A stretch of DNA of 64,000 nt from Bernardetia sp042180575 (GCF_042180575.1 NZ_CP170094.1:806001-870000), one strand, 5' to 3'; counted from the first letter of the stretch, positions 19,272 through 28,117 are shown. Notes: generated by a model not told the origin, from the sequence alone. Numbers and translations are program-made.

Positions 19272-20526
19272 GGTTCTTCCGACAATTTAGCGATAATTTC
19301 TTAATTTAGCCTTTCTATGGATACTAACACAATAGCAATTTTATTAGGTTTTTCAGATTTTTCAGTAACGAAAATAGAATCTTCTCCACTTCGCTTAACT
19401 ATTTATGGAGAAAGTAATTTAGCCGATTCTATTTGTCCTAATTGCTTGAAAAAGTGCAATAAAGTGACTTCTACTTCAGAACGTATTGTTCGTGACCGAA
19501 ATATTTTAGACAAAGAGGTTTATTTACACTTAACTTCTCGTCAATTTCATTGTCAAGATTGTACTCGTTACTTTCAAGAAGTTTTTAGTTTTGTTTCTAA
19601 GCAAAAAAATCAAACTCATCGTTTGGAAAAATATCTTTATTTATGTTTGAAAGATAGCAGTTTCAAAGAAGTAGCTATCCGAGAAAACATACTTTGGGAT
19701 GTTTTAGATGGTATTTTTAAAACCTATAGTAAACGTGAGATAAAAAAACACCTAGATTATTTTCCTCGACGTTTAGGTATTGATGAATTTGCTTACAAAA
19801 AAGGAAAAAAGGAATATGCTGTTGTTTTAGTAGATTTAGATACAGGTCAAGTTTGGGATATTTTAGAATACCGTAATAAAGAGTATTTAAAAGCCTATTT
19901 TTTATCCAAAGGCGAAGTTTTTTGTACTAGTATAGAAGTATTTTCTTGTGATATGTGGGAGGGATTTTCAAATACAGCAAAAGAAGTATTTCCTAACGCT
20001 GATGTAGTAATAGATCGCTTTCATTTTTTTCAGCATTGTAATAAAGTGCTAGATAGCATTCGTAAAGAATTACGACGAAAAGATGATAAAAACGTTCATT
20101 TCAAGCAAATAAAATGGCTTTTATACAAGGCATGGAAAGACCTTACTTATAAAGAAAGACGAGTTTTACTTAAAGCGTTTAGGTTTAGCTCAACGCTTAG
20201 ACAGGTGTATTTTATGAAAGTGGAATTACAAAATATATTTAATACTGATTTGAGTAAACAAGAAGCTAAAAAACTACTAGACCAATGGATAGAAGAAGCT
20301 CAAAAAATAAATCATAAGGCTCTAAATAGATTTATAAATACGTTTAATTCTTGGAAAAATGATATTATTAATTTCTTCAAAGATAGATATTCTAACGGAA
20401 TAGTAGAGGGAATTAATAATAAAATTAAGACCCTCAAAAGGAGTGGGTATGGGTTTAGAAACTTTCAAAATTTTAGATTGAGAATGATAGTCAAATTCAT
20501 ATAATCGCTAAAAAGTCGGAAGAGCC
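19272..20526 (+). mobile_element. ISL3-family insertion sequence, apparently complete
   Basis: A 1255-bp element bounded by imperfect terminal inverted repeats: GGTTCTTCCGACAATTTAGC on the left and the reverse of ATAATCGCTAAAAAGTCGGA-AGAGCC on the right (20501-20526). It carries one intact transposase whose stop codon lies inside the right repeat. AAATAATTT occurs on both sides, but 4 bp separate it from the left end, so the target duplication is not certain. Confidence 0.85.
19317..20504 (+). CDS. ISL3 family transposase
   Basis: 395 residues, full length for the family. The N-terminal zinc-ribbon has paired cysteines (CPNCLKKC, FHCQDC). The DDE catalytic core follows: Asp in RRLGIDEFAYKKG (near 160), Asp in NADVVIDRFHFFQHCNKVL (near 235) and Glu in YSNGIVEGINNKIKTLKRSGYGFRNF (near 365). 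No frameshift or stop, so the gene looks functional. It moves its own element by a cut-and-paste type reaction. The ATG lies 45 bp inside the left end. Confidence 0.92.
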   Translation: MDTNTIAILLGFSDFSVTKIESSPLRLTIYGESNLADSICPNCLKKCNKVTSTSERIVRDRNILDKEVYLHLTSRQFHCQDCTRYFQEVFSFVSKQKNQTHRLEKYLYLCLKDSSFKEVAIRENILWDVLDGIFKTYSKREIKKHLDYFPRRLGIDEFAYKKGKKEYAVVLVDLDTGQVWDILEYRNKEYLKAYFLSKGEVFCTSIEVFSCDMWEGFSNTAKEVFPNADVVIDRFHFFQHCNKVLDSIRKELRRKDDKNVHFKQIKWLLYKAWKDLTYKERRVLLKAFRFSSTLRQVYFMKVELQNIFNTDLSKQEAKKLLDQWIEEAQKINHKALNRFINTFNSWKNDIINFFKDRYSNGIVEGINNKIKTLKRSGYGFRNFQNFRLRMIVKFI

Positions 20527-20663
20527 AAATAATTTATATGCTAACAAAATATGTCTGACACCTCAAAGGTTTCTTGACAGTTTAAATTTCTACTTTCTAA
20601 TTCTTTTTTAGGTATGTTTTATTTTACTCAGTTACTTAGTTTAAATGATTGTATTAATTTATA

Positions 20664-21233
20664 CTACTTTAATGTATATAGAAGGGAAAGTCCTAGTACA
20701 TTACGAGAGCTTTCTCCAGGCTCTGCATCTTTAGTGCTTAAAAGGTAAGAAAAACGAACTCCTACACCTCTATAAGATAAGCCAGCATTTAATACAGGAC
20801 CACTTGTAGTAGCTGAATTTCCTCCATAATTAAGGTCATTGTTTGATAGTTTGCTAAACCCATATCCAGCACCTACAAAACCACCAAAGTCACTCTCATT
20901 ATCTGGGCTAGAACTATTTCCCAAATTAAGCTCTAACATTACAGGAAGGTCAAATACAAATGAGCTTTGTCCTTCTGCTCCTGTACGAGAGTTATAAGTA
21001 GAGTTACTAGAATAACCTAATCCAATATGTGTTCCTACAGAGAGAGTGCCTATTTCTGAGAACGAAAGGAAATTTAATCTAGGTGAGAGTACAGCAGCAT
21101 ATCCTGCAGAGCCTCCTCCTGAATATGCGCCTACTCCAGCTTTAAAAGAAAACGAAATATCATTTTGTGCTTTTGCAGAAAAACCAAACATGATAAAAGT
21201 AATTAAAGTAAAAGAAAATAATAAATTTTTCAT
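20664..21233 (-). CDS. Small outer-membrane beta-barrel protein
   Basis: 189 residues with a signal peptide (MKNLLFSFTLITFIMFGFSAKAQ). The mature part is Gly/Ser/Asn-rich with alternating hydrophobic strands (ISFSFKAGVGAYSGGGSAGYAAVL, FVFDLPVMLELNLGN, GVGVRFSYLLSTK) and ends VLGLSLLYTLK, consistent with an eight-stranded OmpA/OmpX-like barrel. No enzyme motif. It is divergent from the gene at 21455 across 221 bp. Confidence 0.75.
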   Translation of the reverse strand: MKNLLFSFTLITFIMFGFSAKAQNDISFSFKAGVGAYSGGGSAGYAAVLSPRLNFLSFSEIGTLSVGTHIGLGYSSNSTYNSRTGAEGQSSFVFDLPVMLELNLGNSSSPDNESDFGGFVGAGYGFSKLSNNDLNYGGNSATTSGPVLNAGLSYRGVGVRFSYLLSTKDAEPGESSRNVLGLSLLYTLK

Positions 21234-21454
21234 TATCCAAATGTAAGTTTAATTGATTAAAAATTGAAGATGCAAATGTACTAAAAAAAACTATAAAAAA
21301 AACTAGATGAGTGAAAATATGGTAAAAAGGCTCAATTATTATGAAAAACAAACAAAATTAGTAATACTTTGTAGGATATAAGTAAATGTTTTTCTAGTTT
21401 TGCATTCCTTTTAAGGAAAATTAATTTTTAATTTAAATGTAACTTAACTTACTT

Positions 21455-22486
21455 ATGTACAAAAGCAAATTGTTTGTGTTTAGTGCTATTATTCTTTTTT
21501 TATTTTGTGGGGTTTCTTCTTCTTTTGCTCAATTAGGAGCTAAAAATAATCCTGAAGACATAGCCATGCTCAAGAAACGTGTTTTATTAGTTGGTATTGC
21601 TAAAGAAGATCCCAAACTGATAGCGAAATACAAGAAGAAAAAAGATAAATCTAAACTTGAGGATTATAGAAAAGATATTAAGGAATATAACGAAAATATT
21701 AAAGCTGCTGTTGATAAATTTTGGACTTTTAATGCTAAAGTAGAATATAAATCACATCAAGAAATAGCAAGTTTACGCAAAGCAAAAAAACTAAGCAAAT
21801 ATGCTATTCTAGAACATGATATTGTAACACAATATGTAGGTCAGTTTAATACTTTTCGTACTAAAGTAGGAGAGAAATCTGTTTTAGGAATTATGCTTGG
21901 TAAAGGCAAAAAAAGTAAATATGTTACCTCTGCTATTATGCCAAATATTATAGCTTCTAAAGAAGATTTTGCATATGCTATTTTGTATATACAAAACTCT
22001 CTTGAAAACTTTAAAGAAGGAAAAAAAGGAAAAGAGATGCGTCAAGAGATAAAATCTAATAGCGAACAGTTGAGCAAACTTACTCTCTTGATAGATAAAG
22101 AACAACTAAGCAAAAAAACTACTGAGGCAAAGATAAGATCAGTTTATCCATACAAATTCGAAATTGTATCAAGAGATCGTATCAATGAAGCGATATGGAA
22201 TAGAGAAGAAGGAGTTTGTTATATACAAGTTATTCCCCTAATGGCAGCATCAGCAGGAGGACGAACAGGTGGACTAACTATATCAAAAATGTTATTTGGA
22301 CAACAAGCTATGTTAGCTTCTACAGGAGAAATGTTAGCGTATTCATATCCAAAAGTAGGGTTTGTCGTTTCTAAATCTAGACAAGAGATAGATACAAAGA
22401 CAATTACAGATTTGTTTAAGATGTCAGTTAAGGCTATTGAGGAAAAAATAGAAAATGGAGAAACAGTAGAAGTTGAAACAAATTAA
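21455..22486 (+). CDS. Secreted protein of unknown function
   Basis: 343 residues, signal peptide ending SSFAQ. The body is Lys-rich and largely helical in its first half (LIAKYKKKKDKSKLEDYRKDIKEYNENIKA), followed by alpha/beta stretches (YVTSAIMPNIIASKEDFAYAILYIQNSL) and a small Gly/Ser-rich segment (AASAGGRTGGLTISKM). I do not recognise a domain. It is followed by a clear terminator and then an IS256-type element, so it is monocistronic. Likely periplasmic. Confidence 0.7.
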   Translation: MYKSKLFVFSAIILFLFCGVSSSFAQLGAKNNPEDIAMLKKRVLLVGIAKEDPKLIAKYKKKKDKSKLEDYRKDIKEYNENIKAAVDKFWTFNAKVEYKSHQEIASLRKAKKLSKYAILEHDIVTQYVGQFNTFRTKVGEKSVLGIMLGKGKKSKYVTSAIMPNIIASKEDFAYAILYIQNSLENFKEGKKGKEMRQEIKSNSEQLSKLTLLIDKEQLSKKTTEAKIRSVYPYKFEIVSRDRINEAIWNREEGVCYIQVIPLMAASAGGRTGGLTISKMLFGQQAMLASTGEMLAYSYPKVGFVVSKSRQEIDTKTITDLFKMSVKAIEEKIENGETVEVETN

Positions 22487-22515
22487 AGTGAAACTTTTCT
22501 GTGTTTAGGAAAAAA

Positions 22516-22557
22516 TAAAAATGGGTTTGAAGTATGTACTTTAAGCCCATTTTTGTT
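22516..22557 (+). terminator. Intrinsic terminator
   Basis: AAAAATGGGTTT and TTAAGCCCATTTTT pair across a 12-nt loop and are followed by TTTT. It lies 30 bp after the stop of the secreted protein gene. Confidence 0.75.
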
Positions 22558-22673
22558 TTATATCAATTTAGAGTGAAAGACACTGTTTCATAAAGTGTGT
22601 AAGTTTAAAAAGGAGCTATTTTAGATTTAGCTCAAAATTATTTATTTTTAATTGAATTTAAATTTCACATTTT

Positions 22674-22970
22674 ATGAAAACAGAAGATATTCTGACAGAT
22701 GCTTTTATGAAGCAATTTAAAACAGGTTCAGACTTGAATAGTTTTTTAGAAGAACTTCATCGTCGTGGTATTGAAAAGATACTAGAAGGAGAATTAGATG
22801 CTCATTTAGCTTACGACAAGCATCAAAAAAGTAGTAATTCTAACTCAAGAAATGGGTATGGAAAGAAAAAAATAAAGAGCCATTCAAGCGAACAAGAGAT
22901 ACGAGTTCCTAGAGATAGAGCAGGTTCTTTTGAGCCAGTGTGTCGTCCTAATATAGTGTTACACAACTAA
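22674..22970 (+). pseudogene. IS256-family transposase, 5' fragment
   Basis: The first 88 codons (to 22938) encode the N-terminus of a Mutator/IS256 transposase: FMKQFKTGSDLNSFLEELHRRG, LDAHLAYDKH, NSRNGYGKKKI, IRVPRDRAGSFEP. After SFEP the frame runs into IS3 sequence and stops at 22970 with a foreign tail (CRPNIVLHN). The remainder of the gene is at 24311-25245. Removing 22939-24307 and one CAG copy rejoins the two parts in frame as SFEP-EIIKKRQ, as expected for the family. Confidence 0.9.
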
Positions 22971-22977
22971 TTTTATT

Positions 22978-23361
22978 ATGGAACGTAAATATGTTAAACG
23001 TACACAGAAAGACTACACCATGCAGTTCAAACTTCAAGTAGTTAAGGAAATTGAACAAGGTCTTTTTACAGTCACTCAAGCCCAACGGAATTATGGTATT
23101 CAGAGCCGAAAAACAGTTGTGAATTGGCTTGATAAATATGGTAATTTTGATCATTCTTATAAAGTAATTCGTCCTATGAAAACAGCAGAACAACGTTTAA
23201 TAGAACAAGAACAGGAAATTCGTCATCTAAAAAAGCAAAATGCTACTTTACAAGAAGAGCTATCTACTTTAGATAAAAAGGCTATTTTGTTTGATATGAT
23301 GATTGATTTAGCAGAAAAGGAATATAAAATTCAGATACGAAAAAACTCCAAACCCAAGTAA
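22978..23361 (+). CDS. IS3-family transposase OrfA
   Basis: 127 residues. The N-terminal helix-turn-helix (YTMQFKLQVVKEIEQG... TQAQRNYGIQSRKTVVNWLDKYG) binds the terminal repeats; the C-terminal leucine-zipper-like coiled coil (AEQRLIEQEQEIRHLKKQNATLQEEL) mediates multimerisation. Near its end the frame contains an A-AAA-AAC heptamer where ribosomes can slip into the OrfB frame to make the fused transposase. The gene appears intact. Confidence 0.9.
   Translation: MERKYVKRTQKDYTMQFKLQVVKEIEQGLFTVTQAQRNYGIQSRKTVVNWLDKYGNFDHSYKVIRPMKTAEQRLIEQEQEIRHLKKQNATLQEELSTLDKKAILFDMMIDLAEKEYKIQIRKNSKPK
23340..23346 (+). promoter_or_regulatory. Programmed -1 frameshift site (A-AAA-AAC)
   Basis: In the OrfA phase the codons read cgA-AAA-AAC, a canonical X-XXY-YYZ slippery heptamer, five codons before the OrfA stop. 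Slipping back one base places the ribosome in a frame open through the OrfB start region (LQTQVISSFSEQHATSISK-TCKLLGITRR), giving a single OrfAB protein, as known for IS3 family members. Confidence 0.75.
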
Positions 23362-23411
23362 TTAGTTCATTTAGTGAACAGCATGCAACAAGTATAAGTA
23401 AAACCTGTAAA

Positions 23412-24257
23412 TTGCTTGGGATAACTAGACGGGTGTATTATTACTCTTTATTGCGAACGAAAAAATGTAAAGAGTTGGCTCAAAAAGTAGTTGATTTAGT
23501 AAAAAAGGTTAGAGCGCAAATGCCAAGAGTTGGTACTCGTAAACTCTATCATATTTTAGAAGCTCCTTTGAAAGCCTTGAAAGTGGGACGAGATAAACTA
23601 TTTTTTATTTTAAAAGCTAACCATCTTCTTATTTTACCTAAACGGAGGTATCATGTTACTACAAACTCACTTCATCGTTTCAAAAAGCATAGAAATTTGA
23701 TAGCAAATTTGAAAATTGAACGAGCAGAGCAAGTTTGGGTAAGTGATATTACTTATGTTGGAACAAGGGAGAATCCGATGTATTTAGCATTGGTTACAGA
23801 TGCGTATTCAAAAAAAATAGTGGGTTATGATGTTTCTAATAGTTTAGAAACAGTTGGTTGTTCAAATGCTTTGAAAATGGCATTGAAAAACAGAAACTAT
23901 CCTTTACGAGAACTAATTCATCATTCAGATAGAGGGGTTCAATATTGTAGTGATGAATATCAAACTATTTTAATTAAAAACCGTGTTCGTTGTAGTATGA
24001 CAGAATGCTATGACCCATACGAAAATGCTGTTGCAGAACGTGTGAATGGAATTTTAAAACAAGAGTTTTTATTGGACTCACAAATAACTTATTTGAAGTT
24101 TTTACAAAAAGTGGTAAAACAAAGTGTGGAAATTTATAATACAGAAAGACCTCATTGGTCGCTCTACATGCAAACACCACAACAAACACATCAAGAGGAA
24201 AACATTCGAATAAGAACGTATAAAAAAGAAAAATCAGACAATCTAAAGACTGCCTGA
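23412..24257 (+). CDS. IS3-family transposase OrfB (integrase core)
   Basis: 281 residues from a TTG codon. The open phase actually extends back to the slippery site near 23346, so the natural product is probably the OrfAB fusion and not a separately started protein. The HTH_21 region (KVRAQMPRVGTRKLYHIL) precedes an rve integrase core with Asp in QVWVSDITYVGT, Asp in HHSDRGVQYCS and Glu in YENAVAERVNGILKQEF, then YNTERPHWSLYMQTP. All three DDE residues are present, so the enzyme looks active. Confidence 0.92.
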   Translation: MLGITRRVYYYSLLRTKKCKELAQKVVDLVKKVRAQMPRVGTRKLYHILEAPLKALKVGRDKLFFILKANHLLILPKRRYHVTTNSLHRFKKHRNLIANLKIERAEQVWVSDITYVGTRENPMYLALVTDAYSKKIVGYDVSNSLETVGCSNALKMALKNRNYPLRELIHHSDRGVQYCSDEYQTILIKNRVRCSMTECYDPYENAVAERVNGILKQEFLLDSQITYLKFLQKVVKQSVEIYNTERPHWSLYMQTPQQTHQEENIRIRTYKKEKSDNLKTA

Positions 24258-24307
24258 TCTATATTTAATTTATCTAAAAACCTGTAACACTATTTCAGGA
24301 CTAGACA

Positions 24308-25245
24308 CAGAAATCATTAAAAAGCGTCAAAAAAGTCCTACAGAAGGCATTGAGAATGTAATTATCTCTCTTTATGCCAAAGGAATGAGTACTTCTGATA
24401 TAGAAGAGCAACTCAACGATATTTATGGTTTTTCAGTTTCTACTTCTACTATTTCAAGAATTACGGACAAGGTGGTAGAAGATAGTATTGCTTGGCGTAA
24501 TCGCCCTTTAGAAGCTCTTTATTTAATCGTTTGGTTAGATGGAATTATCTTTAAAGTTCGTCAGGGTTCAAAAGTAATTAACAAAACCATGTATATTGCA
24601 GTTGGATTACGTACTGATGGCAGAAAAGAGGTCTTAGGTTTATGGCTAGGAAAAAATGAATCTTCTTCTTTTTGGATGAGTGTTTTGACAGACATGAAAA
24701 CCAGAGGAGTAGAGGATATTTTAATTACAGCAACCGACAACTTAAATGGTTTTACAGAAACGATAAAAACCGTTTTTCCACAAGCAGCAACACAGTTATG
24801 CATTGTTCATCAACTTAGAAATGCTTTTAAATTTGTGGTATGGAAAGATAAAAAAGAGTTTGCCAACGACTTAAAAGCAGTTTATACAGCTCCCAATAAA
24901 GAAGCAACTCAAGCAGCTCTTACAGATTGTAAAGCCAAATGGAACGCTAAATATAGCTATGCCATAAAGGGTTGGGAAACTAACTGGGACGAATTAACTG
25001 TCTTTTTTGACTATCCAGTAGAAATAAGAACCATTATTTATACGACAAATACCATAGAAAATCTAAATGGAAAGATTAGAAAATACACCAAAAATAAACT
25101 TTCTTTTCCAACAGACGATGCTGTAAATAAATCGGTGTACTTAGCAATAAGAGAAGCCACTAGAAAGTGGTCTATGCAAATTAGAAATTGGGGGATAATA
25201 CTCAACCAGTTTGTAATTATATTTGGAGATAGGGTCAAATTATAA
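24308..25245 (+). pseudogene. IS256-family transposase, 3' fragment
   Basis: From EIIKKRQKSPTEGIE the frame continues with YAKGMSTSDIEEQLNDIYG and the catalytic DDE residues: Asp in LIVWLDGIIFKVRQ, Asp in ITATDNLNGF followed by CIVHQLRN, and Glu in TTNTIENLNGKIRK. It ends WGIILNQFVIIFGDRVKL. An ATG at 24385 could start a truncated product without the N-terminal DNA-binding part. Together with the 5' fragment the original protein had about 399 residues. Confidence 0.9.
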
Positions 25246-25322
25246 AAACAATTAGACCCTATGAAAATTACAACTTACACACTTTATGGGATACTCCCAT
25301 TTAAACAAACAAATAGAGTATT

Positions 25323-26042
25323 CTAAATTTCTATCTTAAATGATTTTTTTACTCTTATTTCTTCGTAAGTTTCTCCAACTTTCTTTATAGCATCATACTC
25401 TATTTTTAAAACTTTGTTCTCTATTTTATATTTCTGAATAGACATGCTAGGTGATCTAATATATAAAGGTCTAGGTTGTAGAAGTATCGTTTGTTCTTTA
25501 TTTGTTTCTAAGTTTAGAATAAAAACACTATCTAAATCAGTTGCATAAACTAAATAATCATCTTTGGTCATTAATAACTCATACTTTTCTATAATGGAAC
25601 TTGTATCATTTTTGGGCAGAACGAGAGTTGTATAAGCAATAGGAGCAGGATGTCCACCACCAGAAGTATAAAAAATATTACGAAGAACAATAGTATTTTT
25701 TGTTTCGTGAATATACTTTGGTACAAAATCCCAAGTTCCCATCTGCTCATAAAAATTACAGTAATATAAACTATCTGAGCTTCTTTCGTAAGAATTTCCT
25801 GACCAAATAATTCTAAAACCTTCATTTTCAATTTCGTAAGAATATTTTATAATTGTTCCCATAGGAGTAACTGTATCTTTTTGAATACATTGTTCAGCTA
25901 ACTCTTTTTTGGAAGGTATAGAATCCGTTTTAGTAGAATCTACTTTTACAATTTTATTGTTATTATCCTTTATTTTATCTTGTTGATTGCCTTTACAGGA
26001 GAAAATGGCTAAAACTGAGATTATTATTATCGTATATTTCAT
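25323..26042 (-). CDS. Lipoprotein of unknown function
   Basis: 239 residues. A lipobox (LAIFSC, Cys near 16) follows a short hydrophobic signal. The mature protein starts with a charged linker (KGNQQDKIKDNNNKIVKVDSTKTDS) and then beta-rich sequence with GFRIIWSGNSYERSSDSLYYC and TSGGGHPAPIAYTTLVLP. No recognised domain. It begins 12 bp after the symporter stop on the same strand and is probably the last gene of that operon. Confidence 0.75.
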   Translation of the reverse strand: MKYTIIIISVLAIFSCKGNQQDKIKDNNNKIVKVDSTKTDSIPSKKELAEQCIQKDTVTPMGTIIKYSYEIENEGFRIIWSGNSYERSSDSLYYCNFYEQMGTWDFVPKYIHETKNTIVLRNIFYTSGGGHPAPIAYTTLVLPKNDTSSIIEKYELLMTKDDYLVYATDLDSVFILNLETNKEQTILLQPRPLYIRSPSMSIQKYKIENKVLKIEYDAIKKVGETYEEIRVKKSFKIEI

Positions 26043-26054
26043 ATTATTTAAAAC

Positions 26055-27806
26055 CTAAATCTGTGTTTTTTTATCACCTTTCAACAAAAGCTGAAACAAA
26101 ATCCCAAAAAGAATTACCATCATACAACCAATCAGATTATACCATAAAAATCCAATATCGAAGTGTTTTTTTAAGAAAATATAATGAAAAAGTATAAGTG
26201 ACTCACTCACAACAGCAGCCCAAAAAACAGCGTTTGATTTTACTTTTTTGATATAAAAAGCTACCAAAAATATTCCTAAGATTGTTCCATAAAACAGCGA
26301 ACCCAAAATATTTACAGCCTGTATCAAATTATCTAATTGGGTGGCAAGCATTGCAAAAAATATGGCATATACTCCCCAAAACATAGTAAATCCTTTTGAT
26401 GCTTTTACATAATGTTCGTCTTCTTTATCTTTTACAAGTGAGCGTTTATAAATGTCAATAACCGTTGTTGAGCCAAGTGCATTGAGTTCGGAAGAGGCTG
26501 ACGACATAGCAGCCGAAAGCATCACAGAAACCAAAAGACCAATCAAACCAATAGGCAAATAATCTAAAACAAAGTTGATAAAAGCATAATCCAAGTCATT
26601 ATTACTCAATCGTTTGGCTTCTAATTTATCTTCTTTATCAATATTATTAATGATAGCCGTTGCTTGATTTCTCAATGTATCATTTTGTGCATTGTAGGTT
26701 CTGATACGACTCGCATACATCGTATCTAATTCTACATTTTTAGATTCGGCTTCTTTTTTGGCTTCCAAAAAATCAAAAATAACTTGTTTCTTCTCTTCAA
26801 AATTTTGAGAATACTGTGTTTCTAATTCTGTTAGTTCATTGGCTTTAACAGTATTTTCTTGTACAAATCTTTCCTTTTTTTGCTTATTAAAAAAAATTGG
26901 TGGTTGATAAAACTGATAGAAAGCAAAAAGAAAAACACCTACTAAAAGAATCAAAAACTGCATCGGAATTTTGACCATTCCATTCATTAAAAGTCCTACA
27001 CGAGTTTGAGCAATGGATTTTCCTGTCAAATAACGCTGAACTTGCGATTGGTCAGTTCCAAAATACGATAATGCCAAAAACAAACCTCCAATAATTCCAG
27101 ACCAAACATTATAACGGTTATTGACATCAAATTCTAAATTAATTACTTCTAGTCTTCCCACAGCACCAGCCACACTCAAGGCATCTGTAACCGAAACTTC
27201 TTTTGGCAAGAGCGAAACCAAAATATATCCTGCTGCCACCATTCCAATAAGAATAACCAACATTTGTTGTTTTTGAGTCTGACTAACAGCTTTTGTTCCT
27301 CCAAAAACAGTATAAGCAATCACAACAATTCCAATAATGACAATTAAATAATAAATATTCCAACCTAAAACTGTCGATAAAATAATTGCAGGAGCATAAA
27401 TAGAAAGTCCAGCAGCCAATCCACGTTGAGTCAAAAAAAGTGCAGCACCTAGGGAACGAGTTTTTAAATCAAATCGATTTTCAAGATACTCATACGCTGT
27501 ATAAACATTGAGTTTATGATAAATAGGAACAGCCGTAATTGATAAAATGACCATAGCGATAGGCAGACCAAAATAAAACTGTACAAAACCCATTCCGTTG
27601 CCAAAGGCTTGCCCTGGGGTAGAGAGAAAGGTAATTGCACTTGCTTGCGTAGCCATAATAGAAAGACCGATTGTAAACCAGTTCATATCTCTATCAGAAA
27701 GCAAATAACCTTGTAAATTTTTACTTTGTTTGCGAGTTTTCCATACGCCATAAGCGATTATCAAAACTTGTGTCGCAATAAGAACAGCCCAGTCTAAAAT
27801 ATCCAT
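26055..27806 (-). CDS. Sodium/solute symporter (SSS family) with an extra hydrophilic segment
   Basis: 583 residues. About 13 hydrophobic helices carry the family pattern: YGVWKTRKQSKNLQGYLLSDRDMNWFTIGLSIMATQASAITFLSTPG (first helices, Na site region), FGGTKAVSQTQKQQ, LSYFGTDQSQVQRYLTGKS and the late VMLSAAMSSASSELNALGS helix. It should import a solute with Na+; the substrate cannot be read. Between helices at about residues 305-405 lies a roughly 100-residue charged coiled-coil insertion (KQKKERFVQENTVKANELTEL...), unusual for the family. A 35-bp heptamer repeat abuts the start codon. A small one-TM gene lies upstream and a lipoprotein downstream. Confidence 0.9.
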   Translation of the reverse strand: MDILDWAVLIATQVLIIAYGVWKTRKQSKNLQGYLLSDRDMNWFTIGLSIMATQASAITFLSTPGQAFGNGMGFVQFYFGLPIAMVILSITAVPIYHKLNVYTAYEYLENRFDLKTRSLGAALFLTQRGLAAGLSIYAPAIILSTVLGWNIYYLIVIIGIVVIAYTVFGGTKAVSQTQKQQMLVILIGMVAAGYILVSLLPKEVSVTDALSVAGAVGRLEVINLEFDVNNRYNVWSGIIGGLFLALSYFGTDQSQVQRYLTGKSIAQTRVGLLMNGMVKIPMQFLILLVGVFLFAFYQFYQPPIFFNKQKKERFVQENTVKANELTELETQYSQNFEEKKQVIFDFLEAKKEAESKNVELDTMYASRIRTYNAQNDTLRNQATAIINNIDKEDKLEAKRLSNNDLDYAFINFVLDYLPIGLIGLLVSVMLSAAMSSASSELNALGSTTVIDIYKRSLVKDKEDEHYVKASKGFTMFWGVYAIFFAMLATQLDNLIQAVNILGSLFYGTILGIFLVAFYIKKVKSNAVFWAAVVSESLILFHYIFLKKHFDIGFLWYNLIGCMMVILFGILFQLLLKGDKKTQI

Positions 27807-27811
27807 TTTTT

Positions 27812-27846
27812 CAGTTAGCAGTTATCAGTTACCAGTAACCAGTTAA
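27812..27846. repeat. Degenerate heptanucleotide repeat (CAGTTAN x5)
   Basis: Five 7-bp units CAGTTAG-CAGTTAT plus CAGTTAC, CAGTAAC and CAGTTAA lie 5 bp upstream of the symporter ATG, inside its leader. A TGATTAG heptamer array also follows pyrB at 62221. Copy-number change here would alter the leader of the symporter mRNA. Confidence 0.65.
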
Positions 27847-27955
27847 ATACCAATTCGTATTTTTTCTGTCTTCTCTGTAACTTTATGTTAAAAAAATATT
27901 TGTATTTCCTCCTTAATCTCTTTATTTCTCTGTGGTTAAAAAGTATTTGCTTTTT

Positions 27956-28117
27956 CTAAGCACCAAAGTATTCTCCAAATAAATAAAAAAGAACAATCAA
28001 AACTACTAGTTCGCCCAAGACGATACTATAAAATGTTTGCCAAGTTCCAAAGATAGGAGGTTTTTCAAACTCATTATGCTCATCTTTATTATTTTCTTCT
28101 TTAGTAAGTTCTTTCAT
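27956..28117 (-). CDS. Small single-TM protein upstream of the symporter
   Basis: 53 residues from the ATG at 28117 (an upstream ATG at 28141 would add eight). A charged N-terminus (KELTKEENNKDEHNEFEKPP) precedes one TM helix (FYSIVLGELVVLIVLFYLFGEYFG). The same strand and the position 149 bp before the symporter suggest a transporter-associated small membrane subunit, as seen beside other Bacteroidota solute/sodium symporters. The role is inferred from context. Confidence 0.6.
   Translation of the reverse strand: MKELTKEENNKDEHNEFEKPPIFGTWQTFYSIVLGELVVLIVLFYLFGEYFGA

Larger units (their letters stand above)
22939..24307 (+). mobile_element. IS3-family insertion sequence nested in the IS256-family element
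   Basis: A 1369-bp element. The left end TGTGTCGTCCTAATATAG and the right end (inverse TGTCTAGTCCTGAAATAG) match at 14 of 18 positions and continue with TGTTACA. CAG at 22936-22938 and 24308-24310 is the 3-bp target duplication expected for this family. It encodes OrfA and OrfB in overlapping phases. Confidence 0.88.
22579..25296 (+). mobile_element. IS256-family element, interrupted by an IS3-family element
   Basis: CATAAAGTGTGTAAGTT at 22589-22605 is repeated exactly in inverse at 25272-25288, marking the inner part of the terminal inverted repeats; the outer limits given are approximate. Without the nested IS3 copy the element is about 1.35 kb, normal for IS256 family members. Its transposase is split, so it cannot supply its own enzyme. 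I could not identify a target duplication. Confidence 0.8.

Noticed and set aside
19259..20535. AAATAATTT as the target duplication of the ISL3 element
   Set aside because: It does not abut the left end (4 bp gap), so it may be chance in AT-rich DNA; kept only as a remark.
24385..25245. Frame starting at 24385 as an independent intact transposase
   Set aside because: It is the 3' part of the IS256-family gene whose N-terminus lies at 22674-22938; the insertion in between explains the split.
22566..25305. Target duplication of the IS256-family element
   Set aside because: I found only short AT words on both sides and cannot place the outermost bases of the terminal repeats.
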